This document shows positions 34,241-45,483 of a stretch of DNA of 64,000 nucleotides, piece after piece. The stretch covers positions 63,970,410 to 64,034,409 of the forward strand of contig NC_081849.1 of NCBI RefSeq assembly GCF_963259705.1, in the 5' to 3' direction. The position numbers and the translations under genes are program-made. The notes under the pieces were generated by a model. The model did no database searches and was not told the DNA's origin. It was given only the letters and a program-made list of their open reading frames with translations. The stretch comes from Myotis daubentonii (lineage: Eukaryota > Chordata > Mammalia > Chiroptera > Vespertilionidae). The first letter of the stretch is position 1, and every line of letters begins with the position of its first letter.

Positions 34241-34767
34241 ACCCCCTTCATTATGTCACTAAGTGGCTCCCAAGTAGAAGTTTCTGGAAGGATTCCTTTA
34301 TGCACTCTTATTGCAAAGCACACAGCTCTCCTCCCCTCCCTTCCAACATCCATTTTTGTCAACTTATCTGTGACCCAGGAGCTGCTATTGTTTATGTCCT
34401 AGAGAGGGTGGGGGCACATCCCTTGCCGGGCAGCCTGGCTCAGAGCTGATGGGCCAGGAAATGACAGACCCTTCAGAGCACCCATCTCCGCTCCTTCCTG
34501 CGGTGTCACCAACTCATCGAAGGCTCCGAGTTTATCTCACAGGGGCCAGATGTCCATCTGGCTGGGATTGTCCTGAATTTTACTGCCCTGTCCTGTTTAC
34601 GGTCCTCCCAGGGCTCACAATGGCCCTTTGTTGGTGTGAGACCAGGTGGGAGACATGTATCCATGACGTGTCCACATGCTGGCATGCCAGGATCCGGTGG
34701 GCCTAGCTCTGCTGCTACTGTTGACCCCCTCACTACCCTGCAGACTCGATGTATCCGGAGAGCGGAG

Positions 34768-34905
34768 AGTGTCAGAATTGGTGCTGAAGGACCGGAATCT
34801 TATCCTGGCTCTGCCATTTATGATCTCTGAGCCCCGGTGTCCTTATCTGTAAAATGGGGCCATAATACTAACATCGCCATGCAGCTCTGATGGGCTCAGA
34901 TGCAA
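34768..34905 (+). repeat. MIR SINE fragment
   Basis: TGGCTCTGCCATTTATGATC, then CTTATCTGTAAAATGGGGCC and AATACTAACATCG: the MIR core region. Confidence 0.7.
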
Positions 34906-35029
34906 ATAAAGGCAGCTTTCCCCCGAGCCTTCCAGCTTTGGATGCCTCTCTCTTCCCATGTTGTGTGTCGCTAAGTGTATAAGGTATTGCACAAAGTGAA
35001 TTACCTCCTAGAACACATACTCATAAGGA

Positions 35030-35130
35030 AGGGACTTGTCTATTTTATTTATTGCTCTGTCCCCAAGTTCTAGAACAATGCCTAGGGATAGGGATGCTCA
35101 ATTAATACATGCTGAACAAATTAATTAAAG
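35030..35130 (+). repeat. L2 LINE 3' end
   Basis: GGGACTTGTCTATTTTATTTA, CCCCAAGTTCTAGAACAATGCC and TGCTCAATTAATACATGCTG match the L2 3' terminus. Confidence 0.5.
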
Positions 35131-36355
35131 TGAATTGTACAGTCATTTTTCAGTTCTGAGCAACAGAAACCCCTGACTCAACTTGCTAAGCCGTGAGGAC
35201 ATCGATTCTTTCCTACCGCTAGAAGTTTGGAAGTAGAGAGGTTCTGGGTTTATTTGGTGGCTCAAGTGACATCAAGTCGGACCCAGGTGCTTCTCATTCT
35301 TCTGCCCTGTCACTTTCAGGCTAGCTGGTCTCATAGCCCTAAGTGGCTGCTGCAGTTCCAGACATCACATCTCAACATAATGACATCCAACAGAATTGGA
35401 AAGAGCTTCTCTCTTCCTTGTATACCGTTCTACACAGAAACCCAGAAACCCTCCAGTGGACTTTTCTGGAAACCCTTCAGCTGACGTTTGCTCACTTGCA
35501 CACACCCAAACCAATTACTGGCTTGGCTCAGTTAGGATGGATCCTGAGTTATGTGTGGGAGGGTAGTTATCTGAACAGATTCTTGCCTTTACCAAAAAGG
35601 AAGAACAGAGGGCAGTCAGCTCTGTTGGATATACTTACTCTTTGGAGTCTTAGAAAAAAACACACGAATGATTAAACAAAAATTAATTAAACAAGTGCAC
35701 GAATAAGTAAGTGTTTATGTCACATGTGAATTTAGGGCTGGGGATAATAAGTGAAGACAGAATTGCATTTTGACAGTTGGAGGAATGTATCCTACCCACC
35801 TGCCTATTCAAATAGTCGAGTATAAATACATTTAGGATTGCCAACTGGCTATGTCAAAGAGGGTGCTTAAATGCAAGATGAAGTAGGATAAGATGCATTT
35901 GCAGTGTTGCCATGTCTCATGGATTAAGTTAGAGATGCAGACCCATCACTATGCATATCATCTCAATGCATCCGCTGTTCATACAAAGCATGCCCTACTT
36001 CACCTGGCCGGGCTAGTATTTCCCCGTATGTTCAAGGGAGAAATGATTTGCAAAGGAATGAATAGCCCAAGTAGGAGTATAAAGAATGTGTTAAAAATTA
36101 TTTTTTAATATTCTGTCATATTAAGTAGTAATAGTTTATTTAAGCAGTCCTCTGGAACATATACTTGACACACTTAATAGCTTGTGGTTGAAGGCACTCT
36201 ATGCATTTGGATTTAACCAAACCAGTACATTCTAAAGTACTTTGTAATGCAAATTCCCTTAATTCAGCCCTTGCCCTCCCTGCAGTTAGGTTGGATTTGT
36301 GAGGTGTTCTTGTGTCCTCAAATCTCAAGTACTTAGTGGTAATCAGACCACAGGA
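35131..36355. other. no gene seen; possible old repeat
   Basis: 35140-35460 has GTGGCTGCTGCAGTTCC and related words of an unresolved ancient interspersed repeat. The rest is single-copy-looking up to the assembly gap. Confidence 0.3.
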
Positions 36356-36555
36356 NNNNNNNNNNNNNNNNNNNNNNNNNNNNNNNNNNNNNNNNNNNNN
36401 NNNNNNNNNNNNNNNNNNNNNNNNNNNNNNNNNNNNNNNNNNNNNNNNNNNNNNNNNNNNNNNNNNNNNNNNNNNNNNNNNNNNNNNNNNNNNNNNNNNN
36501 NNNNNNNNNNNNNNNNNNNNNNNNNNNNNNNNNNNNNNNNNNNNNNNNNNNNNNN
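36356..36555. other. assembly gap (200 N)
   Basis: Exactly 200 undetermined bases; a round number suggests a fixed-size placeholder rather than a measured gap. Frames drawn across it are meaningless. Confidence 1.
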
Positions 36556-36627
36556 AATTTTTATCCAGCATGTCTCTGATAGATATTATAGCTGGATAAT
36601 GCTTCTAGGGGTTGCAATTGATTTTAA

Positions 36628-36847
36628 AAAAATCCTTACCCAAGGATATGTTTTCATTGATTTTTTTTAGAGAGAGTGGAAAGGAGAGAGAGGGAAACAT
36701 TATGCGAGAAACATCAATTGATTGCCTCTGGTGCCCTGACTGGGGATGGAACCTGCAACCTAGGTATGTGTCCTGACTGAGAATCAAACCCCAAACCTCT
36801 TGGTGAATGGGATGATGCTCCAACCAACTGAGCCACCTGGCGAGGGA
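36628..36847 (-). mobile_element. Ves-family SINE with 14-bp TSD
   Basis: Reverse-oriented, of the TCCTTACCCAAGGATATG variant. Flanked by GCAATTGATTTTAA (36614-36627) and GCAATGGATTTTAA (36848-36861). The head reads CAACTGAGCCACC. An older, diverged copy. Confidence 0.85.
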
Positions 36848-36861
36848 GCAATGGATTTTAA

Positions 36862-38263
36862 TAAAGTTAACTACTTGATCCCTCTCAAGAAGTTTGCGAT
36901 GATTTTATTTCATTGCAAACTGATAAATATTCTCACTGTGGCCTCCCACTGAGTTAAACGTAGCAGACATGGCATATACATTACCAGCAGTGAACTAAGT
37001 TGAAAATTCTTGTTTAGGCTCGAACCTACTTGGCTTACTTGTGTTATCTGTTTAGAAATCCTCATTACTTTGCCACGAGAGCCAGAAAAAAAAATTCACT
37101 GAAGAGCAACCCATTTAAGCATGTTTAAGGTTAAACTCCTCTGCATGAATTATCCCAATAGAGGGGTTAGGTTGTGTCTGGATTTTCCAGTGGATCGAGT
37201 CATCTTCTGTTTGTGTTCATGGATCTGGGACTTCAACACTCTGCTAAGGGTGTTGAGCTAACGTGGGCATGTGAGTTAGACGCTAAGTTATTGTGTATAT
37301 AGTTCTGACCGGCCTGAGGCCTGTGGGTGTTAGAGAGATGCCTTATCTCCTACATTCAAGCTGGGAGTGAAGGGAAAGCAATTGACTTCTTGTCAGTTCC
37401 TGGAATTCTTTGTACCCATCCAAGCAGCAGAGCATTGTCTCACTTAGGTGCGGTTAGTCTGTGAGAGGAAACCAGTCACACACACAGCACCATTTATGAT
37501 GCTCCCACGCTGAACTTCCTGGGAAAAGCTAGGGTCTTAAAGTCTTTTGAAGATATTGGGATGAAGGCTTATTTAAAGCTCAACATGGCTCTCTCGGACT
37601 CAACCCTTAACGTGACCATTTTCAGGGTGAATTTGAAAGCACCGTCCCCTCAAACCCTGCCCTCAAGCTCATTCCCCCAGATTCGGAGTCTGTATTCCTA
37701 TCTGCTGTAGACCTTCCATGTTTTCCTAGGGTGCTTATCACAACTGAGCTGTCCTTTGTGTTTCTTTTCCTGAACGTTTGCAGGAAGGTCAGATCCCTCT
37801 TGTAATATATGAGCAGCCCGGAGGAAAAATCTGTTATTTTAAGGGCTACCCAGGAATTCCTTTCAGGGAGGAGACTGTCTACCACTGTAATGGAAGCATT
37901 TGGCTGTGAAGATAAGGCCCTCGGTCTGAAGCTAGACTAGGAGACGGAAAATTGCTCTGTGGAAGACGTTTACAGGAATCTGGGAATGGGGAGGGCAGAG
38001 GAGAGAGAAGGAAAGAGAGGGATGACATGACGTAAGGGAGAAGCAAGATGGACTTGACGAGAGACTTTTAAGGAAATAGAGTCTGCTCAACATGAATACT
38101 TGTTTTTGAGTCATTTTAAATCAAATAGAAGTACTTAGCTTCAGAATCTAGGTTGGCATGAGACAGCTATAGGAGATAAGAGACAGTGAGATCAAGAATG
38201 TAGCCCAAAGAAGCCAAGGGGGGGGGGGTGGGGAGAGAAGAGAGAAGAGAGAGAGCGCTATGA

Positions 38264-38331
<68 letters not shown>

Positions 38332-39542
38332 CTAAGAAATTCTCAGATCTAGAGGAGAACACTGGAGTTCCCACAAAATGTGGGATAGACACCTGAGCCA
38401 GTTTTTATTTAAATTCAAAAGAGGGAGAGGCCTTAGTTGACAGACTGTTCCAGCTGTAGCAGGGACAAAAAGTATTTCTGAATTAAAGAATTTTTGGAAT
38501 CCTTCTATAAAGATGAATGAGACCTTAAAGTGAATTGTATGACTTATGCATTTCATAAAAAGAAAAGCATATCAGTAGCATTTTAAAAAATTATTTTAAA
38601 GGATTTCTTTATTCTAATGGATAGAGATTGTCTTTGGATAATGGAAGTATTCCAAAGATTTAATGAAGTAATCTGAAGCCTCGTAGACATTAATTAGAGT
38701 TCTATAATTAGAATTATAGTTATAGAAGTTTCCTACTGCAAAATAGAGGGCAATATTTCAACATTTCAGGTTTACTGTGCTGTTAGAACACAGTACCTGA
38801 TGCATTTTCATATACCATGGCTGTCATAATTCTTTCTAAATAACCATTTTGATAGATATTTAATAGTTTTTAAATGAATGTGGGAGTAAAGCCATTTATA
38901 TCTGTGCTCATCCCGGCCCTTCCTTTCTCACAAGTGAACAGTCTGTCTGCTTCCCATGCAAGAGCCACCCAAACCAACGATGACACAGAATCCAATCAGA
39001 AAAGCAGCATAAAGATGAAAGGTCTTGCCAATGAGAAGTGAACTTGCTAAAGTACACCTTTCAATGAATTTGGACAAAACTGAAAAATGTTGTTGATATC
39101 AGATCCTTAGGCTGATTACTGAAGCGTTCGATTGTTCAGTATGTCAATTCATCACTGTCTACCTGGTGATATTTAACACTTTCTCCCGTTTCCAGCAGGT
39201 CTGCTGAGATAGGCAATTGTTGTCACATGATATCTGCCTCTCAGGAAGGTCAGTAGACCATTTGAGAGGCCGTGGTTTCTGTCCCCCGCTGCCTCGAGTC
39301 TTTCTCAGGCATTACTGACAGCAGATGGAGCCTCCATGTCTTGCAGGATCTAAAATATTAATAAGATTAGGGCTTTTATCCTTCAAACAGTTTAGCCTTT
39401 CCTTTCAGAGGCTCTGCAAAATGTCGAATCTGTTAATTTATGCCACTGGCCCTCCAGGAAGACCTGCCTCTGCTCACAGCCACCGAAACACCACTCTGGA
39501 CTGGGTGCTTCCTTTTCACTCTGGAAGTGCTGGTTCATGCTT
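36862..39542. other. no gene seen; microsatellite inside
   Basis: No exon or named interspersed repeat. 36900-37600 and 38580-39300 look single-copy. A purine-rich tract with a G-run (38218-38255) leads into the (AT)n listed separately. Confidence 0.35.
38267..38327. repeat. (AT)30 microsatellite
   Basis: About 30 uninterrupted AT units directly after a G-run and GA-rich tract. Self-complementary, able to form a cruciform, and prone to length change. Confidence 0.98.
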
Positions 39543-39556
39543 TTTGTCTTTTAATT

Positions 39557-42103
39557 CTTTATTGTTGAGATGATGACAGATGTCCCTCTTTTTCCCCCTC
39601 CATTGTTCCCTCCACCTGGTTCCTGCCCTGTCCCAGGCCTTCGCTACCCTATTGTCTGTGTCCATAGGTAATGCATATATGCATATAAGATCTTTGTTTA
39701 ATATCTTCCTGCGTCCCCACCCCCTTCCCTCTGAGAATCATCAGTCTGTCCCATTTCCATGCCTCTGATTCTATTTTATTCACAAGTTGATTTTGTTCAT
39801 TAGATTTCTTATTTGTTTATTTTGATTTTTAGATCCGGTTATTGATAGGTATGTATTTGTTGCCATTTTGTTGTTCATAGTTTTGATCTTTTTTTTCCTC
39901 TTCTTCCTCTTCTTAAAGAATATCCTTCAACATTTCATATAATACTGGTTTGGTGGTGATGATCTCCTTTTGCTTTTTCTTGTCTGTGAAGCTCTTTATC
40001 TGACCTTCAATTCTAAACGATAGCTTTGCTGAGGAGAGTAATCTTGTTTGTAGGTCCTTGCTATTCATCACTTTGAATATTTCTTGCCACTCCCTTCTGG
40101 CCTGCATAATTTCTATTGAGAAATCAGCTAATAGTCGTATGGATATTCCCTTGTAGGTAACTGCTTTCTTTTCTCTTGCTTTAGCCGTTGGCATTTAAAT
40201 TATGATGTGTCTTGGTGTAGTCCTCTTTGGGTTCCTTTTGTTTGAGACTCTCTGTGCTTCCTGGACTTGTAAGTCTATTTCTTTTACCAGGTAGGGGAAG
40301 CTTTCTGGCATTATTTCTTCAAATAGGTTTTCAATATCTTGCTCTCTCTCTTCTTCTGACACCCACATAAGGCAAATATTGGTACACTTGAAGTTGTCGC
40401 AGAGGTTTCTTATATTATCTTTATATTTTTTGGATTCTTTTTTCTTTTTGCTCTTCTGGTTGGGTGTTTTTGCTTCCTCATATTTCAAATTGTTGATTTG
40501 ATTCTCAGAATCTTCTACTCTACTGTAGAATCCCTGCATGTTATTCTTTATTTCAGTCAGTGTATGCTTAATTTCTGACTGGTCCTTTTCCATTTTTTTT
40601 GGAGGTTTCTAGAAGATTCTTGAGTAACCTTATAACCGTGGTTTTGAACTCTATATCCAGTAGTTTGCTTTCTTCCATTTCTTTCATTTGTTCCATGTTT
40701 CTTTGCCTCCACATTTTGGCTGCTTCCCTGTTTGTTCCTATGTATTGGGTAAAGTTGCTATGTCTCCTTGAGTTGGTAGAGTGGCCGTGTGTAGTAAGTA
40801 TTCTATAGGGCCCAGTGGCTCAGCCTACCCAGTTGCCTGAGTTGAGAGTCTAGGTGCCCCTCTTTGTGGGCTGTGAGCACAGTCTTGTTGTAATTGAGAT
40901 TTGATTGCTGTTGGTGTCACTGGGAGGAATTGACCTCCAGACCATTTGGCTGTGAGGACCAGCTGTGTCTGCAATGGAAGAGCTGCTGTGCAGGAGACAC
41001 CCCTATGGATTTGCTTCAGTGGGCTTTGGTGCTCACTGAGTCTGCCCCTTGAGTGTGTCACTTATGTATGTATAGAGTTGTAATCAGAGATGGTCTGACA
41101 CTGACCACTGGGTACACTGGCTCTTTGTCTCCAGGGAGGTGCAAAGTCAGCCACTGCCTAAGGCTACCCAGCAGGAACTACAGCGAAATCCAAAGATTTC
41201 TCCTCTTTGTATTGGGTTTGGAGGTGCCCAGATGAGGCCCAGCTATGAAGCAAGGCAGGTTGGTGCTGGTGCTGGGACTTGGGCCTTTTACTGATAGGTT
41301 TGGGGCTCCCTGACCCAGCTGAAGCTTGTTTGAGAGATTTTAGCCTGAGCAAGGACAGACCATTCATATGCAAAAGCCACTGCACACAGCATGGGTTGGG
41401 TTATAAACTGGATGAGGTGGGGTCTTAAGGAATCACCAGGGTGGAGCAAACAGAAATGGCTGCCAGTCATTTGTGCAACTGGGGAGGTCCCAGCATTAGG
41501 AACAATGATCCCTGTGAGCACCTCCATCTGGGAGAAAGCCACCCCGAGTTCTTGCCCCGATGCCAGACAATCCAGTTCCTCCTCGTATGTGTCTGTGTTA
41601 CCTAAAGCCTCGCCTTGGTGCTGGAGCTCAGCGGAAGGAGGACCTTGTAAGTTCAGTTAGTGGTGCCGGCCTTTTAAGAGGAGCAGCTGGGTCTCCAGCA
41701 GCCTCTGTGTCACTGAACCCCAATCCGCACTGGTTTTTTTAGTAGCCCATAGTTCTTACTGCCTGTAGGGACTTCTTTTCCCAACTCTGGGATCCTGGGC
41801 TGAGGGGCTAGTATGGGGCTGGGATCCCTTGCTCCTCTGGGTGGCCTCCGCAGAGACAGTCTCCCTCCTGATTAAAAAAATAGCACACATGGGTGCTGGA
41901 TCAGCCCGTTCTGCACCTCCTAAGAATCTCAGTGTGCTTTATTCTTTATTTCTCTAGTTGTAGGACTTCCATTCAGCCAGTTTTCCAGTGGATCTAGATG
42001 ATGGTGATTCTGTATTTTAGTTGTAATTTTGATGTGGCTGTGGGAGGTGGTGAGTACAGGTGTTTACCTACACCACTGCCATCTTCTGGATGTCCTTGTT
42101 TGT
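39557..42103 (-). mobile_element. ORF2-less L1 (HAL1-like) retrotransposon
   Basis: About 2.5 kb in reverse orientation. The 5' end, near 42095, reads (complement) CCAGAAGATGGCAGTGG then GTGTAGGTAAACACC, an L1-type 5' UTR start, followed by about 1.4 kb of 5' UTR. ORF1 spans 40714-39913. Only about 350 bp follow the ORF1 stop, and they read as a short spacer and then a 3' UTR ending in AACAATAAAG (39557). No ORF2 (endonuclease or reverse transcriptase) lies between. Probable target duplication TTTGTCTTTTAATT (39543-39556) and TTTGTTTTTTAATT (42104-42117), one mismatch. If that is right, it inserted as a unit already lacking ORF2, as in half-L1 families. The alternative is an internal deletion in an ordinary L1. 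Confidence 0.8.
39913..40714 (-). pseudogene. L1 ORF1 (RNA-binding chaperone), broken
   Basis: About 267 codons in reverse orientation. The product would be the ORF1 protein of an L1-type element, which trimerises and coats the element RNA. Start chosen at the ATG at 40714 (MWRQRN...), which follows the usual L1 leader GCAGCCAAA. Visible family blocks: N-terminal helical segment, ENLFEEIMPESFP and EIDLQVQEAQRV in the central RNA-binding domain, NPKRTTPRHIII, then ARREWQEIF and KLSFRIEGQIKSF in the C-terminal domain. Two lesions: a one-base shift in an A8 run (40593-40600), and an in-frame TAA at 40195-40197 where a lysine codon is expected. Otherwise the frame is open, so decay is recent to moderate. 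A bat L1 origin is inferred. Confidence 0.9.
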
Positions 42104-42117
42104 TTTGTTTTTTAATT

Positions 42118-42229
42118 TAAATGTACATTTTTTCCAGTGACAGTTGACATTCAATATCATAGTTTCAGGTGCACAGCATAGTGGTTAGACATTTATATAA
42201 CTTCTGAAGTGGTCCCCCTGATAAGTCCA
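42118..42229. repeat. old L1-type interspersed fragment
   Basis: TTGACATTCAATATCATAG, TTTCAGGTGCACAGCATAGTG and GTTAGACATTTATATAAC match a common ancient mammalian repeat, probably an L1 3' region. A second copy of the same stretch lies around 57167-57725. Confidence 0.5.
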
Positions 42230-42245
42230 GTAGTGCACATTTTAT

Positions 42246-42484
42246 TTTTATTTATTTATTTATTTAAAAAATATATATTTTATTGATTTTTTACAGAGAG
42301 AAAGGGAGAGGGATAGAGAGTTAGAAACATCGATGAGAGAGACACATCGATCAGCTGCCTCCTGCTAACCCCCTACTGGGGATGTGCCTGCAACCAAGGT
42401 ACATGCCCTTGACTGGAATCGAACCTGGGACCCTTCAGTCCACAGGCCGACGCTCTATCCACTGAGCCAAACTGGTTAGGGCTA
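42246..42484 (-). mobile_element. Ves SINE, first of a pair at one target
   Basis: Reverse-oriented full-length Ves with A-box complement CCACTGAGCCA and B-box complement GGAATCGAACC. Bounded by GTAGTGCACATTTTA at 42230-42244 and again at 42485-42499. It differs from the neighbouring copy by many substitutions, so the pair is not a recent tandem duplication. Confidence 0.93.
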
Positions 42485-42499
42485 GTAGTGCACATTTTA

Positions 42500-42720
42500 T
42501 TTTTATTTTTATTTTATTTTTTTAAAATATATTTTATTAATTTTCCACAGAGAGGCAGGGAGAGGGATAGAGAGTTAGAAACATCGGTCAGCTGCCCCCT
42601 GCACACTCCCCATTGGGGATGTGCCCGCAACCAAGGTACATGCTCCTGACCGGAATCGAACCTGGGACCCTTGAGTCCGCAGGCTGATGCTCTATCCGCT
42701 GAGCCAAATCAGTCAGGGCG
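42500..42720 (-). mobile_element. Ves SINE, second of a pair at one target
   Basis: Reverse-oriented Ves whose flanks are GTAGTGCACATTTTA at 42485-42499 and 42721-42735. Relative to its neighbour it lacks about 17 bp of the GAGAGAGACACATCGAT region. The head reads CGCTGAGCCA, with the A box slightly altered. Confidence 0.93.
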
Positions 42721-42970
42721 GTAGTGCACATTTTAAATCATTCTCATCTTCCGGAGACACTTGGATGAGTCTAATTCCATTTTGAGATGGGAGGTCTTGG
42801 GGTGTGTTTTAATAAATATTTGATGGGAATGCTAGCCATGGGAGTCATTCTTATTTACAGAATTAGAGATGGTTCCTCTGAGGCAAGCTTAACTTTGTGG
42901 AGGAAGCAGTGTTTATAAATGTGCACAGTGCTCTCACGCATGGCGTTTGTCTACTCTTCAAAACACAGTA

Positions 42971-43228
42971 CAGGGGCGCCTTGACTTATGAGTGTAATTC
43001 GTTCCGTGACGGAGCTCATAACTCAAATTACTCGTATGTCAAATCAATTGTGAACGAGTGAGACACGTGATGCTGGGCTGATGTTGTGGCGTCCACTGTG
43101 ACGTTCGCTGCGCCAACTAGTGGTGGGGTACCTGAAGCTGGCTCGTAACCCGAATTTTAGCTCGCAACTCAAAGCAAAAAATCGGCCGAGAGATGCTCGT
43201 ATCTTGAAAAACTCGTTAGGCCCCACTG
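42971..43228. mobile_element. Tigger-like TA-target MITE
   Basis: 258 bp flanked by TA on both sides (42969-42970 and 43229-43230). Ends read CAGGGGCGCCTTGAC and (complement of the right end) CAGTGGGGCCTAACGAG. The interior has GTAATTCGTTCCGTGACG and ACTCAAATTACTCGTATG, the style of pogo/Tigger-derived Tc1-mariner elements with GTTCC and ACTCGTA words. Non-autonomous. Confidence 0.75.
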
Positions 43229-43331
43229 TACTTGTCCATGGCTGGTTCCATTTTTAGAAGCGGTAATTACATTGCACAGCACTTCTGTGTGATACCAATT
43301 AAAATAACCATTGTCAATTCAGGAGTCTTTT

Positions 43332-43586
43332 TTTTGTTGTTAATCCTCACCTGATGATATTTTTCCATTGATCTCTTTAGACAGAGTGGAAGAGAGAGGG
43401 AAAGACTGAGAGAAACATCGATGTGAGAGAATCACATTGATTGGTTGCCTCCTGCATGTGCCCTGACCAGGGCCCGGGCTGGGGAGGAGCCTGCTATCGA
43501 GGTACATGCTCTTAATCAGAATTGAACCTGGGACCCTTTGGTCAACAGGCCGATGCTCTATGCACTGAGCCAAACCGGCTAGGGCA
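43332..43586 (-). mobile_element. Ves-family SINE with 10-bp TSD
   Basis: Reverse-oriented, of the TTAATCCTCACCTGATG variant. Flanked by GGAGTCTTTT (43322-43331) and AGAGTCTTTT (43587-43596). A-box complement GCACTGAGCCA. Confidence 0.88.
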
Positions 43587-43596
43587 AGAGTCTTTT

Positions 43597-44766
43597 CATT
43601 AATGGAAGGCAAAACTCACTTTTCTGCCTGTATCCTCCCAAAATATACATATAATTGGTGTGGGATTTAGATTGTTTGAAAGGACAGTGATGGCATTAGT
43701 TTAGAGATCCCAGTCCGGTTGGGCCATGAGCATCAATTCTGTTAATTAAGAATGTTAGGCTCTGAAAACTTATAGTACAATTATAGTTTGCTTCATATGG
43801 AAGAGGGTCTTTACCCCACGTCACCATTAGCAAAATGTCTACTTTTATTATTTGCTGACAATTTCAAAGGCAGATGAATCTTAGAGGAAGAATTGCCATT
43901 TCTTTTATTGCATTGAAATTTCTCATTGAATGTTAACTGTTTGTCAGCAGAATGCCACCATAAAGACTTGGACTTCAATCTTTTCTTTTTTCCTTCCTTC
44001 CTTCCCTTTTTTCTTTCTTCCTTCCTTCCTCTTATTTATTTATTTTTTTTAAGAAAAAGCCAATTCATCATGTAGGAAAGGACTGCCTTTTGTAGTCTCA
44101 GGTCCTGCTAGAGACAAATGACTAAAAATTTAAAATCAATCATTAACAGATTAGCTGTTGAAACAAAGTAAATAGCAATCAGCTTATTAGGCATCAGGCA
44201 GAGTGAGATAAAGGGGAAGAGTTATTGGGAATGAGAATGTTGTCTGGGGCTCCGCTTGTGGCGTAGGGCACAGGAAGCTGTTTTCTTTGTGAGTCTAATC
44301 ACCAATGGAAAACAAGGCAGCTGGCTGGCTGAGTTGAGTTCCTGGTCGTGTTAAACAGAGTCCTGTGGTTTTCTGTTCTGTGTCACGGCTTTATTCACCC
44401 TGATTAGCATGGAAGCTGGTTGTGCTCCCTGGTTGTTCTCCTCTTTGCCTTCTAAGCAAGGTCTGTCAACTGCTGTTCAGTAGACTCTGCAAAGCAGCCT
44501 TGAAATTGTGGCCGAGACTCCTTCCTTTCAGGAACTGGGCCTTTCTTACCCCTTTGCACACTTGGTTCAGATCTCATTATTGGTGAGGTTGAGGGGTGGG
44601 GGGAAGCAAGGGGGACGGTTCATTGGCTGCGTCCCTAGCCTCAGGTGTGTGAGCTACCATTCCACAAATGCCATAGTCAGCACGGTCCACTAGTGGATGC
44701 TAAACTCAGTGGGTGAAGCTTTAAGGAGAAACAGGATATTTGTATAGTCTCAAAGTGTCTTTCTCA
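43597..44766. other. no gene seen; CTTC tract
   Basis: 43985-44050 is a C/T-rich simple tract. The rest is single-copy-looking, with no coding frame of note. Confidence 0.4.
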
Positions 44767-44780
44767 ATATACTTATTAAT

Positions 44781-45006
44781 TTTATGTATATATATATATT
44801 ATTGATTTCAGGGAGGAAGGGAGAGGGAGAGAGAGATAGAAACATCAGTGAGAGAGAACCATTGATCAGCTGCCTCCTGCACGCCACCGACTGGGGATGG
44901 AGCTGGCAACCCGGGCATGTGCCCTTGATTGGAATCGAACCTGGGACCCTTCAGTCCTCAGGCTGATGCTCTATCTGCTGAGCCAAACCAGCTAGGGCCT
45001 CACCCC
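44781..45006 (-). mobile_element. Ves SINE with 14-bp TSD
   Basis: Reverse-oriented. Identical ATATACTTATTAAT at 44767-44780 and 45007-45020. B-box complement GGAATCGAACC exact. Confidence 0.93.
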
Positions 45007-45020
45007 ATATACTTATTAAT

Positions 45021-45483
45021 TATAAAGGAAAAATAGTAACTGTATGGTGGTGAAACTGGCAAACTACCCCCTTAACCAAGTGATCAAGGTTAACATCCCA
45101 GTAATAAGATAGCCCCTCCACTCCCCACCCCACAAGCATCGAGGACACACTATTTTTGTGGTATTCTTACTAAAATTGCATAAGATCCAATTATGAAAAA
45201 ACATCAGACAAACCCATTCTGAAAATTACTGACCTGTAATCTACAAAAGTGCTAAGGATGTGAATGTTAAGGAAGACGAAGTAATTGTCATGGATTTGAA
45301 GAGGCTAAGGAGTAGGATTCGGGATTGGATGCTAGAACAGAAAAAGGACATTAGTGGAAAGCTGGTGAGACCCAAATAAATGTTGGCATTAGGAGAAGCT
45401 GGAGAAAGGGACCGCAGGAACTATCTGTAATATTTTTTTGCAACTTTTCTGTAAGTATAAACTTATTTCAAAATAAAAGATAA
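45021..45483 (+). repeat. old L1 3' UTR fragment
   Basis: AAACTGGCAAACTACCCCC, GATCAAGGTTAACATCCC, ACATCAGACAAACCC, AGGACATTAGTGGAAAGC and TGCAACTTTTCTGTAAG occur in L1M 3' UTR order, ending at an A-rich tail into which the next SINE inserted. Confidence 0.65.

Noticed and set aside
36140..36670. Frames spanning the N gap
   Set aside because: Most of the codons are undetermined bases.
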